Positions 26,007-33,482 of a DNA stretch of 64,000 nt are shown here, in pieces. This stretch comes from Pseudomonas fulva (GTDB lineage: Bacteria; Pseudomonadota; Gammaproteobacteria; Pseudomonadales; Pseudomonadaceae): assembly GCF_023517795.1 (NCBI RefSeq), contig NZ_CP082928.1, positions 1,054,001 to 1,118,000 on the forward strand, read 5' to 3'. The stretch's first letter is position 1. The number at the start of each line of letters is the position of its first letter. The translations under genes and the position numbers were made by a program. Under the pieces are notes generated by a model that had not been told where the DNA came from, searched no databases, and saw only the letters and a program-made list of their open reading frames with translations.

Positions 26007-26933
26007 TCAGCGCACGACGACCTGGGAAACATCAGGCTCGAGCAGAGTGTGGAAGTAACGCTGGAAGGTGAAGGAGTCGAGATCGAGCATGCCGACGCGC
26101 TGATCCTTGAGGGTGACGAAGGCCAGGTCGCGGGTCGGGTGCAGGCTCATGGCGATGGCGTGGGTGTCGAGTTCGATGCGGTGGATTTCCTCGAGATCGG
26201 CGTTAAACACCGAGACCGAGTGTTCGGCATAGTTGGTCACGAACAGGCGATTCTGACGGTCGCGGTAGATACGCGTCGGGTCTGCGCCGGTACGGCCACG
26301 GCGGGTCACCTGCAGGGTCTCGACATCCACGGCGACGATGCTGTTGTCGCCGCGGGTGGCGACGTACAGGGTGCGTTCGTCGGCGCTGAAGCAGTTGCCC
26401 TCGGGCATGCTGCCCGGCTGCACCGGCAGCGGCGCGATGGTCGGATCCTGCGGCTTGAGGCGGGTGATGGTGTTGCTCAGCAGGTTGAGGGCGAAGGCGG
26501 TCTCGCCGCTGCGGGTCATTGCCACCAGGTGGCTTTTGTAGCCGCCGGAGGGAATGGCCCGATCCGGGGTGTCCTTGAGGTGCGGCTGGTCGAAGATCAG
26601 CAGGGTCGAATTGCCTTCGCTGAGCACGTAGAGGCGATCCTGGTCGTCCATCGCCAGGCCATGGGGACGGCGGAACGGCCAGATGCTCAGGGTGCGCACG
26701 TGCTCGGCCTTTTCCAGATCGATGACGAATACCGAGCAGCCACCCTCGCCCTCATGGCTGGAGGTTTCGATGCCGTAGTGGCCGACGTAGGCGAAGCGAT
26801 TCTGCGAGTCCACCACGAACTCGTGGGGGAACTCCGGCAGGCGGATGTGCTTGATGGCGTCGCCGCTTTGCACGTTATAGAAGCTGAAGGTATGGGCGCA
26901 TTTCTGCACCAGCAGCAGAATTTCCTGACTCAT
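26007..26933 (-). CDS. YncE/NHL-like beta-propeller protein
   Basis: 308 residues with five or six repeated propeller blades, for example LSIWPFRRPHGLAMDDQDRL, KQLPSGM-type loops read as MPEGNCFSADERTLYVAT, and RIYRDRQNRLFVTNYAEHSV. There is no signal peptide, so it should be cytoplasmic. Related propellers include lactonases and sugar-binding scaffolds. In an operon with two lactonase-like hydrolases and a dehydrogenase, a lactonase role is possible but not shown. The ATG at 26933 has AAGGAA upstream. Its place between two TRAP binding-protein genes is unusual. Confidence 0.7.
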   Translation of the reverse strand: MSQEILLLVQKCAHTFSFYNVQSGDAIKHIRLPEFPHEFVVDSQNRFAYVGHYGIETSSHEGEGGCSVFVIDLEKAEHVRTLSIWPFRRPHGLAMDDQDRLYVLSEGNSTLLIFDQPHLKDTPDRAIPSGGYKSHLVAMTRSGETAFALNLLSNTITRLKPQDPTIAPLPVQPGSMPEGNCFSADERTLYVATRGDNSIVAVDVETLQVTRRGRTGADPTRIYRDRQNRLFVTNYAEHSVSVFNADLEEIHRIELDTHAIAMSLHPTRDLAFVTLKDQRVGMLDLDSFTFQRYFHTLLEPDVSQVVVR

Positions 26934-26982
26934 GATCTCGATTCCTTGAAGCGGCGCTCGGCGCGGCGCCGGGTTGATGGGC

Positions 26983-27969
26983 TCAGCGCAGGGCGTCGAT
27001 GGCGTCGAGCAGTTCGCTGCCGTGCTGTTTCACGAAGGCCTCGCGCACCGGCGCGGACACCACTTTGCGGAAAGCCTCGCGATCGACGTTCGGCTCGATC
27101 TGCATGCCCTTCTCGGCCAGCTCGACGAGGAACTTGCTGTCGTTCTCGGTATTCATGCGGCGCTGCGTGGCGCCTGCGGCACGGGCGGCGTCCACCAGCA
27201 GCGTCTGCTGCTCGGCCGGCAGCGCATCGAACTTCTTCTTGTTCATTACAACCACCAGGGCGGTGTAGGCGTGATGGGTCTGCGACAGGTATTTCTGCAC
27301 TTCGTAGAAGCCCGACGACCAGGTGATGCTCAATGGGTGCTCCTGGGCGTCCACCGCCCTCATCTCCAGCGCGTTGTACAGCTCGGCCAACGGCAGCGGC
27401 TGCGGGTTGGCGCCGAGCAGGCGGAAGGCTTGGATCTGCGCCGGGTTGCTGGAGGTGCGGATCTTCAGGCCCTTGACGTCATCGGGCACAAGCACCGGTT
27501 TGCGCGAGTTGGTGATGTCGCGAAACCCCACCTCCCAATAGGCCAGGCCCTTGAGGTTGTATGCCGACAGATCGTCGAGCAGTTGCTGGCCGATCTCGCC
27601 GTCCAGCACGCGGTAGGCATGGGCGCTGTCGGCGAACACGAAGGGCAGGTCGAGCACCGACATGCGCGGTGTCAGGCCGCTGAAGTTGGGTGTGCCGGAC
27701 ATCTCCATCTCGATGGTGCCGCCGCGCACGCCAGCGATCATCGCCTGGTCGTTGCCCAGCATGCTGTTGCCGTAGGGGCGCACCAGCAGCTCACCCTTGG
27801 AGCCATCCTTGACCCGCTGCGCGAACTCCTTGGCCGCCAGGCTCTGGGTGTCGCTGTCCGAGCCAGCGAAACCGAAGCGCAGGGTGGTGGCCGCCTCGGC
27901 CTGCAGCAGCGAACAACTCAGCAGAAACAGGCAGCCCAGGGTACGCAATGTATTCTTGTTGTTTTTCAT
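26983..27969 (-). CDS. TRAP transporter substrate-binding protein (DctP family), second copy
   Basis: 328 residues with an N-terminal signal (TLGCLFLLSCSLLQAEA). Core motifs GFRDITNSRKPV, VKGLKIRT and DAQEHPLS match the DctP family and line up with those of the other copy. The start ATG at 27969 follows AAGGATG. It lies directly after dctM, the usual place for the cognate binding protein, so this may be the original partner of the QM pair and the 24972 copy an extra. Confidence 0.9.
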   Translation of the reverse strand: MKNNKNTLRTLGCLFLLSCSLLQAEAATTLRFGFAGSDSDTQSLAAKEFAQRVKDGSKGELLVRPYGNSMLGNDQAMIAGVRGGTIEMEMSGTPNFSGLTPRMSVLDLPFVFADSAHAYRVLDGEIGQQLLDDLSAYNLKGLAYWEVGFRDITNSRKPVLVPDDVKGLKIRTSSNPAQIQAFRLLGANPQPLPLAELYNALEMRAVDAQEHPLSITWSSGFYEVQKYLSQTHHAYTALVVVMNKKKFDALPAEQQTLLVDAARAAGATQRRMNTENDSKFLVELAEKGMQIEPNVDREAFRKVVSAPVREAFVKQHGSELLDAIDALR

Positions 27970-28000
27970 CGTTACATCCTTGCGGTGAGGGAAAACGGAT

Positions 28001-29281
28001 TCAGGGCAGGAACCAGCGCATCGGCGTCATCACCAGTTCTGGGAAAATGATCAGCAGTGCCAGCACACCCAGGTGCGCGAACAGGAAGGGCGTCACGCCG
28101 CGCATCACGCCGTCGAGCGGCACCTTACCGACCCCGCTCATGACGCTGAGCACGTTGCCGATCGGCGGGGTGATCAGACCGATGGAGGTGTTGAGGATGA
28201 ACAGGATCCCGAAGTACACCGGGTCGATACCGGCCATCTTGATCACCGGCATGAACACCGGGGTGAGGATCAGCACGATGGGCATCAGGTCCATGGTGGT
28301 GCCGACCAGCAGCACGATGACCATGATCACCACCAGCAGCAGTTGCGGCCGGTCGATCAACGGCTCGAGCAACCCGCTGACCAGCATCGGCAGTTCGGCG
28401 ATGGTCATCAGCCAGGACGAAACCAGCGCTGCGGCGACCAGGAACATCACCACCGCACTGGTGCGCCCGGCGTCGAGGAACACCTTGAACAGGTCGCGCA
28501 CCTTCAGCTCGCGGTATACGAACAGCGAGATGAACAGCGCATACACCGCCGCCACGGCGGCTGCCTCGGTGGGCGTGAAGATACCCATCTTCAGGCCACC
28601 GATGATCAGCACCGGCAACAGCAAGGCCCAGATGCCGTCGAGAAAGGCTTTCCAGACTTCGCTCAGTGGAGCGCGCTCGCCACAGGGCAGGTCGCTGTTG
28701 CGCGCCAGCCACCACCAGGTTGCCCACAGCGCCAGCCCCATCATCAGCCCCGGCACGATGCCGGCCATGAACAGCTTGGTGATCGACACGCCACCGGCAA
28801 CACCGAACACCACCAGGGGAATCGACGGCGGGATCACCGGCGCGATGATGCCGCCGGCAGCGATCAGCCCAGCCGAACGATTGGGGTCGTAACCGGCCTT
28901 GCGCATCATCGGCATCAGCATTGCCGCTACCGCTGCGGTATCCGCCACGGCAGAACCGGAGAGCGATGCCATCACCATGGCCGCGATGATCGCCACGAAG
29001 CCCAGGCCGCCGCGCTTGTGGCCGACCAGCGCCATGGGCAGAGCGACGATACGCCGCGACAGGCCACCGGCGTTCATCAGCTCGCCCGCCAGCATGAAGA
29101 ACGGGATGGCCAGCAGCGGGAAGCTGTCGGCACCGCTGATCAGGTTCTGGGCGAGAATCTGCGCGTCGAAGGTATCGAGCTGGATCATCAGCGCAACACC
29201 GGCCACCAGCAGCGCGAAGGCCACCGGAATGCGCATCGCCATGGCGCCCAGAAGGGAGCCGAGGAATACCACGATGGTCAT
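28001..29281 (-). CDS. TRAP transporter large permease subunit (DctM)
   Basis: 426 residues with about twelve membrane helices. Family motifs seen are FPLLAIPFFMLAGELMN, SGSAVADTAAVAAMLMPMM and VTGLITPP-like GLITPPIGNVL. DctM is the Na+-coupled transport subunit of TRAP carriers for carboxylates. The ATG at 29281 overlaps the dctQ stop by four bases (ATGA); the open frame to 29404 is just the overlap with dctQ. The family is certain, the substrate unknown. Confidence 0.93.
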   Translation of the reverse strand: MTIVVFLGSLLGAMAMRIPVAFALLVAGVALMIQLDTFDAQILAQNLISGADSFPLLAIPFFMLAGELMNAGGLSRRIVALPMALVGHKRGGLGFVAIIAAMVMASLSGSAVADTAAVAAMLMPMMRKAGYDPNRSAGLIAAGGIIAPVIPPSIPLVVFGVAGGVSITKLFMAGIVPGLMMGLALWATWWWLARNSDLPCGERAPLSEVWKAFLDGIWALLLPVLIIGGLKMGIFTPTEAAAVAAVYALFISLFVYRELKVRDLFKVFLDAGRTSAVVMFLVAAALVSSWLMTIAELPMLVSGLLEPLIDRPQLLLVVIMVIVLLVGTTMDLMPIVLILTPVFMPVIKMAGIDPVYFGILFILNTSIGLITPPIGNVLSVMSGVGKVPLDGVMRGVTPFLFAHLGVLALLIIFPELVMTPMRWFLP

Positions 29282-29805
29282 TTCGACACCTCGGAAATCA
29301 GTGCGTCTTCGGGGCTCAGCGGCATGACCTTGTCCGGGTCGACATGGCGGAACAGCAGCAGGTACAGGCGCTTGATGATGATTGCCGCCATGCCCAGGCT
29401 GCACACCACACCGGCGGCGTACATCAGCCCCAGCGGCAGCTCGGCCACCGGCGACAGGTTGTCCATGTTGATGACGGTCTGCTTGTAGCTGCCGACCAGG
29501 AACAGGCCGCAGCAGAACAGCATCATCAGCTCGGCGAGCACTGCGCAGATGCGCTGGCCGAGGGCCGGCAGGCGGCGGTACAGCAGATCGATGCCCAGGT
29601 GGGCGTTGTCACGCAGGGCCACCACGGCGCCGATGAAGGTCAGCCATACGAACAGGTAGCGCGCGCCTTCATCCGACAGGGCGATGCCGGAGTTGAAGCC
29701 GTAGCGCAGCACCACGTTGAAGAACACCAGGATCACCATGGTGCCCATGCAGAACACCACGATGCTTTCGAACAGCCGCGACAGCAGCAGGGTCAGCAGG
29801 CGCAT
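29278..29805 (-). CDS. TRAP transporter small permease subunit (DctQ)
   Basis: 175 residues with four membrane helices. The pattern FFNVVLRYGFNSGIALSDEGARYLFVWLTFIGA is the standard DctQ block, followed by RDNAHLGIDLL. It pairs with DctM. The start ATG has GGGAGGG upstream, but the preceding 100 bases also carry a small frame with a better ribosome site that overlaps this start (29793-29894), so translation may be coupled. Confidence 0.92.
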   Translation of the reverse strand: MRLLTLLLSRLFESIVVFCMGTMVILVFFNVVLRYGFNSGIALSDEGARYLFVWLTFIGAVVALRDNAHLGIDLLYRRLPALGQRICAVLAELMMLFCCGLFLVGSYKQTVINMDNLSPVAELPLGLMYAAGVVCSLGMAAIIIKRLYLLLFRHVDPDKVMPLSPEDALISEVSK

Positions 29806-29894
29806 GGCAGCGCCCTCCCCTGCAATCCCTTGACGCCGCCCACGCGGCGGCCCTTCGACGGCCGCGAGGGCCGCCCATCGTTGAACCTGTCCAT
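29793..29894 (-). CDS. Possible small coupled ORF upstream of dctQ
   Basis: An ATG at 29894 with an excellent ribosome site (AAGGAG, spacing 6) opens 33 codons, starting MDRFNDGRPSRPSKGRR. It ends inside the dctQ start region (overlap of 13 bases). The product is basic and matches nothing I know. It may be a leader that couples translation into dctQ, or a remnant. The frame spans a strong hairpin (29846-29875), so its translation would melt that structure. Confidence 0.35.
   Translation of the reverse strand: MDRFNDGRPSRPSKGRRVGGVKGLQGRALPCAC
29846..29875 (-). promoter_or_regulatory. GC-rich hairpin between the pdxA-like gene and dctQ
   Basis: Nine-base perfect arms GGCGGCCCT/AGGGCCGCC close a 12-base loop inside the 130-base gap of the operon. 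There is no T-run. It could slow transcription, protect the downstream mRNA segment from exonucleases or hide the dctQ ribosome site. Confidence 0.5.
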
Positions 29895-29935
29895 GACTGA
29901 CTCCTTGTTATTGTTGTTCTCGGAAAAGCGCGGGA

Positions 29936-30952
29936 TCAGCCCCGTTGCCGACTCCCCATCCGACAGGCGATCTCGAAGGCCTGGCGGGTGGCGCCGACGT
30001 TGGCCTTGCCTTGCCCGGCTATGTCGAAGGCGGTGCCGTGGGCCGGCGTGGTGATGGGGATCGGCAGGCCGCCCTGCACCGTCACGCCGCGGGAGAAACC
30101 CATCAGCTTGATCGCGATCTGGCCCTGGTCGTGGTACATGGTCACCACCGCGTCGAAGGCCTGGCTGTCGCCCTGCACCTTGAGGAAGATGGTGTCACCC
30201 GGGTACGGGCCGATGGCCTCGATGCCCTGCTCACGAGCGCGCTCCACCGCAGGGCCGATGATGTCCAGTTCCTCGCGGCCGAAACTGCCGTTGTCACCAT
30301 TGTGGGGGTTGAGGCCGCAGACACCGATGCGCGGTTTCTCCAGGCCATTGCGCTTGAGCGCGGTGTCGATCAGGCGGATCGCCTCGATCACCCGATCCTG
30401 GCTGAGCATGCCCGGCACGTCGGCCAATGCGACGTGGGAGGTAACCCGCGAGGTCCAGAGGTTGTCGAGCACGTTGAATTCGCAGAACGGACCATCGAAA
30501 CCCAGGTACTCGGCGAACCAGTGCAGCTCGTCGCTGTGGCCCATGCCGGCCATGTGCAGGGAGGTCTTGTTCAGCGGGCCGAACAGAATGGCGTCGGTCG
30601 TGCCGTCAGCGGTCAGGCGCAGGGCCTGCTCGAGGGTGTCGAGGCTGTACTGGCCACCGATCACGCTGGCTTCGCTGCGTGGGAAAGCGCCTTCGGCGCG
30701 GCCGCGAAACGGCAGCAGCAGCGGCGTGTCGTCGGTGAAGGTCAGGTTGTCGGTCGAGTCGATGAGGCGGTACGGGAACGGCTGACCGGCGATGTCCATG
30801 CCACGGCGCACTTCGCCTTCATCGGCGATCAGCAGCACCTGAGCCTTGCGACGCACTTCTGGCTCGGCGAGCAGGCGGGCGATCAGCTCGGGGCCGATGC
30901 CGGCGGGGTCACCCAGCACCATGGCCAGGCGGGGAAGAGTCGAGTTGCTCAT
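29936..30952 (-). CDS. PdxA-family dehydrogenase (PdxA2-like, sugar-acid type)
   Basis: 338 residues. GDPAGIGPE (14-22), the metal motif with His139 in GMGHSDELHWF, TMYHDQGQIAIK, and TPAHGTAFDIAG identify the PdxA family of metal- and NAD-dependent beta-decarboxylating dehydrogenases. Canonical PdxA has GHTE where this protein has GHSDE. This and its place among transport and lactonase genes argue for a catabolic PdxA2-type enzyme acting on a phosphorylated four-carbon acid or a diol acid, not vitamin B6 synthesis. No DUF1537 kinase, the usual PdxA2 partner, is in the window. The ATG overlaps the upstream stop (ATGA). Confidence 0.85.
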   Translation of the reverse strand: MSNSTLPRLAMVLGDPAGIGPELIARLLAEPEVRRKAQVLLIADEGEVRRGMDIAGQPFPYRLIDSTDNLTFTDDTPLLLPFRGRAEGAFPRSEASVIGGQYSLDTLEQALRLTADGTTDAILFGPLNKTSLHMAGMGHSDELHWFAEYLGFDGPFCEFNVLDNLWTSRVTSHVALADVPGMLSQDRVIEAIRLIDTALKRNGLEKPRIGVCGLNPHNGDNGSFGREELDIIGPAVERAREQGIEAIGPYPGDTIFLKVQGDSQAFDAVVTMYHDQGQIAIKLMGFSRGVTVQGGLPIPITTPAHGTAFDIAGQGKANVGATRQAFEIACRMGSRQRG

Positions 30953-31908
30953 GGGGTTGTCCTCAGGTCAGGAGATGCGTCCGGGATGCGAATGACATCG
31001 GGCACGGTGCGATACAGGCGCCGCGCGTTGTCGTGGAAAAGCAGTTGCTGCTGATGGCGCGGCAGATCGGCGACGATGCGTTTGAAGCCGCCGTAGATGT
31101 CGTCGAACGAGCCGCACAGGCTGTCGACCGGGAAGTTGCTGGCGAACATCACCCGCTCGGCGCCGAACATGGCGATGGTTTCGCCCACGATCCAGGCGTT
31201 GTCTTCGACGCACCAGCGCCGGCCCGGTAGGCCGATGCCGGACACCTTCACCGCCACGTTCGCGCATTCGGCCAGCTTCGCCATCGCCGCGTGCCAGCCG
31301 GCCAGACCCTGCTCGCTGCGATCCGACGGCAGGCCGGCGTGGTTGAGAATCAGCTGGGTGCCGGGAAAGTCGCGGGCCAGCGCGATGGCTTCGGGCAGGT
31401 TCCACCAGGGCGTCTGCAGGTCGAAGTGCAGGCCGTGGCGCGCCAGCTCGGCGTAACCGCAGCGCCATGCGTCATCGCTCATCAGGGTGCGCGAGCGGCC
31501 GACTTCATCCGGCGAGGCCGGGCCGCCGGGCTTGTGGCGCACGCTGCGTACCCGCTCGAAGCGTGCCTGGGCCGCCAGCAGCGCGGCGGCATCCGGGGCA
31601 TCCAGCCAGGCCTGGGCGACCACGGCATTGGGCGCGCCATAGCGGGCAGCGACCTCGTGGATGAAGCGGGTCTCGCCAATCGGGTCACGCGGGTCCCACT
31701 CGGTTTCCACGTAAACCGTGGCCACCACCCGGTGCTCGCCGGCATCGGCCAGATAGTCGTCCGGGTAGTAGGGCCGTTTGATGGCGCTGTAGTCGCCATA
31801 ACGAAACGGGATGTTCTCCTCACCCGACAGCCAGGGGTGATGGTTGCGCAGCGGGTCCCAGAAATGGTGATGGGCGTCGATGATCGGCCCGTCGTACAGA
31901 TCAGCCAT
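30949..31908 (-). CDS. Amidohydrolase-2/COG3618 family lactonase-like hydrolase, second copy
   Basis: 319 residues. IDAHHHFWDP near the start, YGDYSAIKRPYYPDDYLAD, LILNHAGLPSD and FASNFPVDSL match the same family and order as the protein at 24011-24970. The two share length and the whole motif set but differ enough to be old paralogues. A lactone of a sugar acid or dicarboxylate is the likely substrate. The gene starts 8 bases inside the end of the MFS gene and ends overlapping the pdxA-like start. Confidence 0.82.
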   Translation of the reverse strand: MADLYDGPIIDAHHHFWDPLRNHHPWLSGEENIPFRYGDYSAIKRPYYPDDYLADAGEHRVVATVYVETEWDPRDPIGETRFIHEVAARYGAPNAVVAQAWLDAPDAAALLAAQARFERVRSVRHKPGGPASPDEVGRSRTLMSDDAWRCGYAELARHGLHFDLQTPWWNLPEAIALARDFPGTQLILNHAGLPSDRSEQGLAGWHAAMAKLAECANVAVKVSGIGLPGRRWCVEDNAWIVGETIAMFGAERVMFASNFPVDSLCGSFDDIYGGFKRIVADLPRHQQQLLFHDNARRLYRTVPDVIRIPDASPDLRTTP

Positions 31909-33226
31909 GGGTCACCTCGGCCTTGTCGAGGGAGATCAGCAGCGTGCCGGCGATGAACAGCCCCGAGCACAGCGCGAAGAAGCCCAGCACCGCGGCGTAG
32001 CCGCCGGCATGCTGCAGCAACAGGCCGACCAGAATCGGTACGGCGATGCCGCCGAGGCTGCCGGCCATGTTCATCACCCCGCCGATCAGCCCGACCCGCG
32101 CCGGCGAAGCCAGCAGCGCCGGGAAGCTCCAGTACAGGCTGCCCCACATCAGGAAAAACGCGGTCAGCGACAACAGGCCGACGGCCAGGTACGGATCGTT
32201 CAGGCTCGGCAGCAGCAGGAAGGCGACCAGCGCCACCAGCCCGGAGAGGCTCAGCAAGCCCTTGGCCGCCAGGCCACGGCGCACGCCCTTGGCGATCAGC
32301 CGGTCGCACAGGAAGCCGCCCGTCAGCGAGCCGGCCGCGCCGCACAGGAAGATCACGAAGGTGGCGGCGCCGATGCCCTTGATATCGAAGCCGCGGGCCT
32401 GGGCCAGGTAGCTCGGCCCCCAGGTCAGCAGGCCGAAGAACACCATGGCCCAGCTGGCGCGGCCGAGCAGGATGCCGGTCAGCGAGCGGCGGGCGATGCC
32501 CAGGCCGCGCACGGTCTGTTTGGCTGCTTCGGCCATGGTCACCGTGCGGCCTTCGTTGATGGCTGCCAGCTCGGCGTCGTTGACGTCCGGGTGATCGGCG
32601 GGGTTATCACGCAGGTAGTGCCAGGCCAGCCAGGCCATGGCGAGCGTGGCGATACCGGCGATGAAGAACGCGGTACGCCAGGAGCCCAGCACGGCGATCA
32701 GGTAGGCGATGATCAGCCCGCCGAGGGCCACGCCCAGCGGCCCGCCACAATCCATCAACACTGCGCCACGGCTGCGCTCGCCGCTGCCCAGCCACAACGA
32801 ATTGAGCTTGCCGCCGGCGGGAAACAGCGGCGCTTCGGCAGCGCCCAGGGCTACGCGGGCGAACATCAGCGACAGGCCACCGGTGGCGAATGCGGCAAGG
32901 GTCTGGAATGTCCCCCACAGACCGGTCGACCAGCCGATCACGCGGCGCGGGCCGTAGCGGTCGATCAGCCAGCCGCCGGGGATCTGCAACAGGGCGTAGG
33001 CCCAGAAGAAGCTGCTGAGGATCAGCCCCTGCATGCTTGGGCTCAGGCTGAATTCATTGGCGATGACCGGCATGGCGATGGACAGGGAAACCCGGTCGAC
33101 CAGGTTGATCACCGTGAGCGCGAAGATGATGGCGAAGATGCGCCAGCGCACCCGGGAAGGTTTGCCAGCCTGAACACCGGCCGAGGGGGTGCGCACCTGC
33201 AGGGCGACAGGTTGAGCCTGAGCCAT
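31901..33226 (-). CDS. MFS transporter, ACS family (sugar-acid carrier-like)
   Basis: 441 residues, twelve helices. The N-terminus IFALTVINLVDRVSLSIAMP and FFWAYALLQIPGGWLIDRYGPR are the standard ACS-branch blocks shared with glucarate, galactarate and galactonate carriers, and DNPADHPDVN fits the loop of that group. The ATG at 33226 lies after a GAGG-containing leader. It is the first gene of a nine-gene minus-strand operon (33226 to 24011) and is divergent from tctC. Its operon therefore encodes two unrelated import systems, this carrier and a TRAP system. Confidence 0.88.
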   Translation of the reverse strand: MAQAQPVALQVRTPSAGVQAGKPSRVRWRIFAIIFALTVINLVDRVSLSIAMPVIANEFSLSPSMQGLILSSFFWAYALLQIPGGWLIDRYGPRRVIGWSTGLWGTFQTLAAFATGGLSLMFARVALGAAEAPLFPAGGKLNSLWLGSGERSRGAVLMDCGGPLGVALGGLIIAYLIAVLGSWRTAFFIAGIATLAMAWLAWHYLRDNPADHPDVNDAELAAINEGRTVTMAEAAKQTVRGLGIARRSLTGILLGRASWAMVFFGLLTWGPSYLAQARGFDIKGIGAATFVIFLCGAAGSLTGGFLCDRLIAKGVRRGLAAKGLLSLSGLVALVAFLLLPSLNDPYLAVGLLSLTAFFLMWGSLYWSFPALLASPARVGLIGGVMNMAGSLGGIAVPILVGLLLQHAGGYAAVLGFFALCSGLFIAGTLLISLDKAEVTHG

Positions 33227-33342
33227 GGGGAGTACCTCTGTGTTGTTGTTTTTGTAGTAGCGGGCGACGAGCGGTCGGCCCGGTTGAGCGAACTATCTGC
33301 CCGGCCAACGATAACCGTCTAATCAAAGCTTCTCATACGGAC

Positions 33343-33357
33343 ATAGCCTGGAGTTAT
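33343..33357. promoter_or_regulatory. LysR-type site, copy 1
   Basis: ATAGCCTGGAGTTAT has the T-N11-A dyad form bound by LysR regulators and is an inverted copy of the site at 33379-33393 with two differences. It lies 117 bases upstream of the MFS start and 126 bases before tctC, in the divergent promoter region. Confidence 0.6.
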
Positions 33358-33378
33358 CGCTGCGCAAGTACGCCAGGC

Positions 33379-33393
33379 ATAACCTGAGGCTAT
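33379..33393. promoter_or_regulatory. LysR-type site, copy 2
   Basis: ATAACCTGAGGCTAT is a near-perfect dyad (ATA-CCT / AGG-TAT arms). Its centre is 36 bases from that of copy 1. Paired recognition and activation sites are typical of LysR control, and the LysR gene at the end of the tct operon is the natural candidate to bind both. Confidence 0.6.
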
Positions 33394-33482
33394 CGGAGTA
33401 TCAGTTCTTTTGAGTAGACGCTTATCGACACCCTTCGCACACTCCAGGCAACCCACAAGAACGACAACAATGAGGTAGCCCC

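Noticed and set aside
28073..29488. A 471-codon plus-strand open frame opposite dctM and dctQ
   Set aside because: Low-complexity His/Gln/Arg composition typical of the complement of a TRAP permease gene.
29936..30952. Assignment as the vitamin B6 biosynthesis gene pdxA
   Set aside because: The metal motif differs (GHSDE for GHTE) and the gene is inside a transport and lactonase operon, not next to ksgA or surA.
33240..33482. A small gene in the MFS/tctC divergent gap
   Set aside because: No frame with a ribosome site and coding bias is present; the sequence is better explained as promoters and LysR sites.
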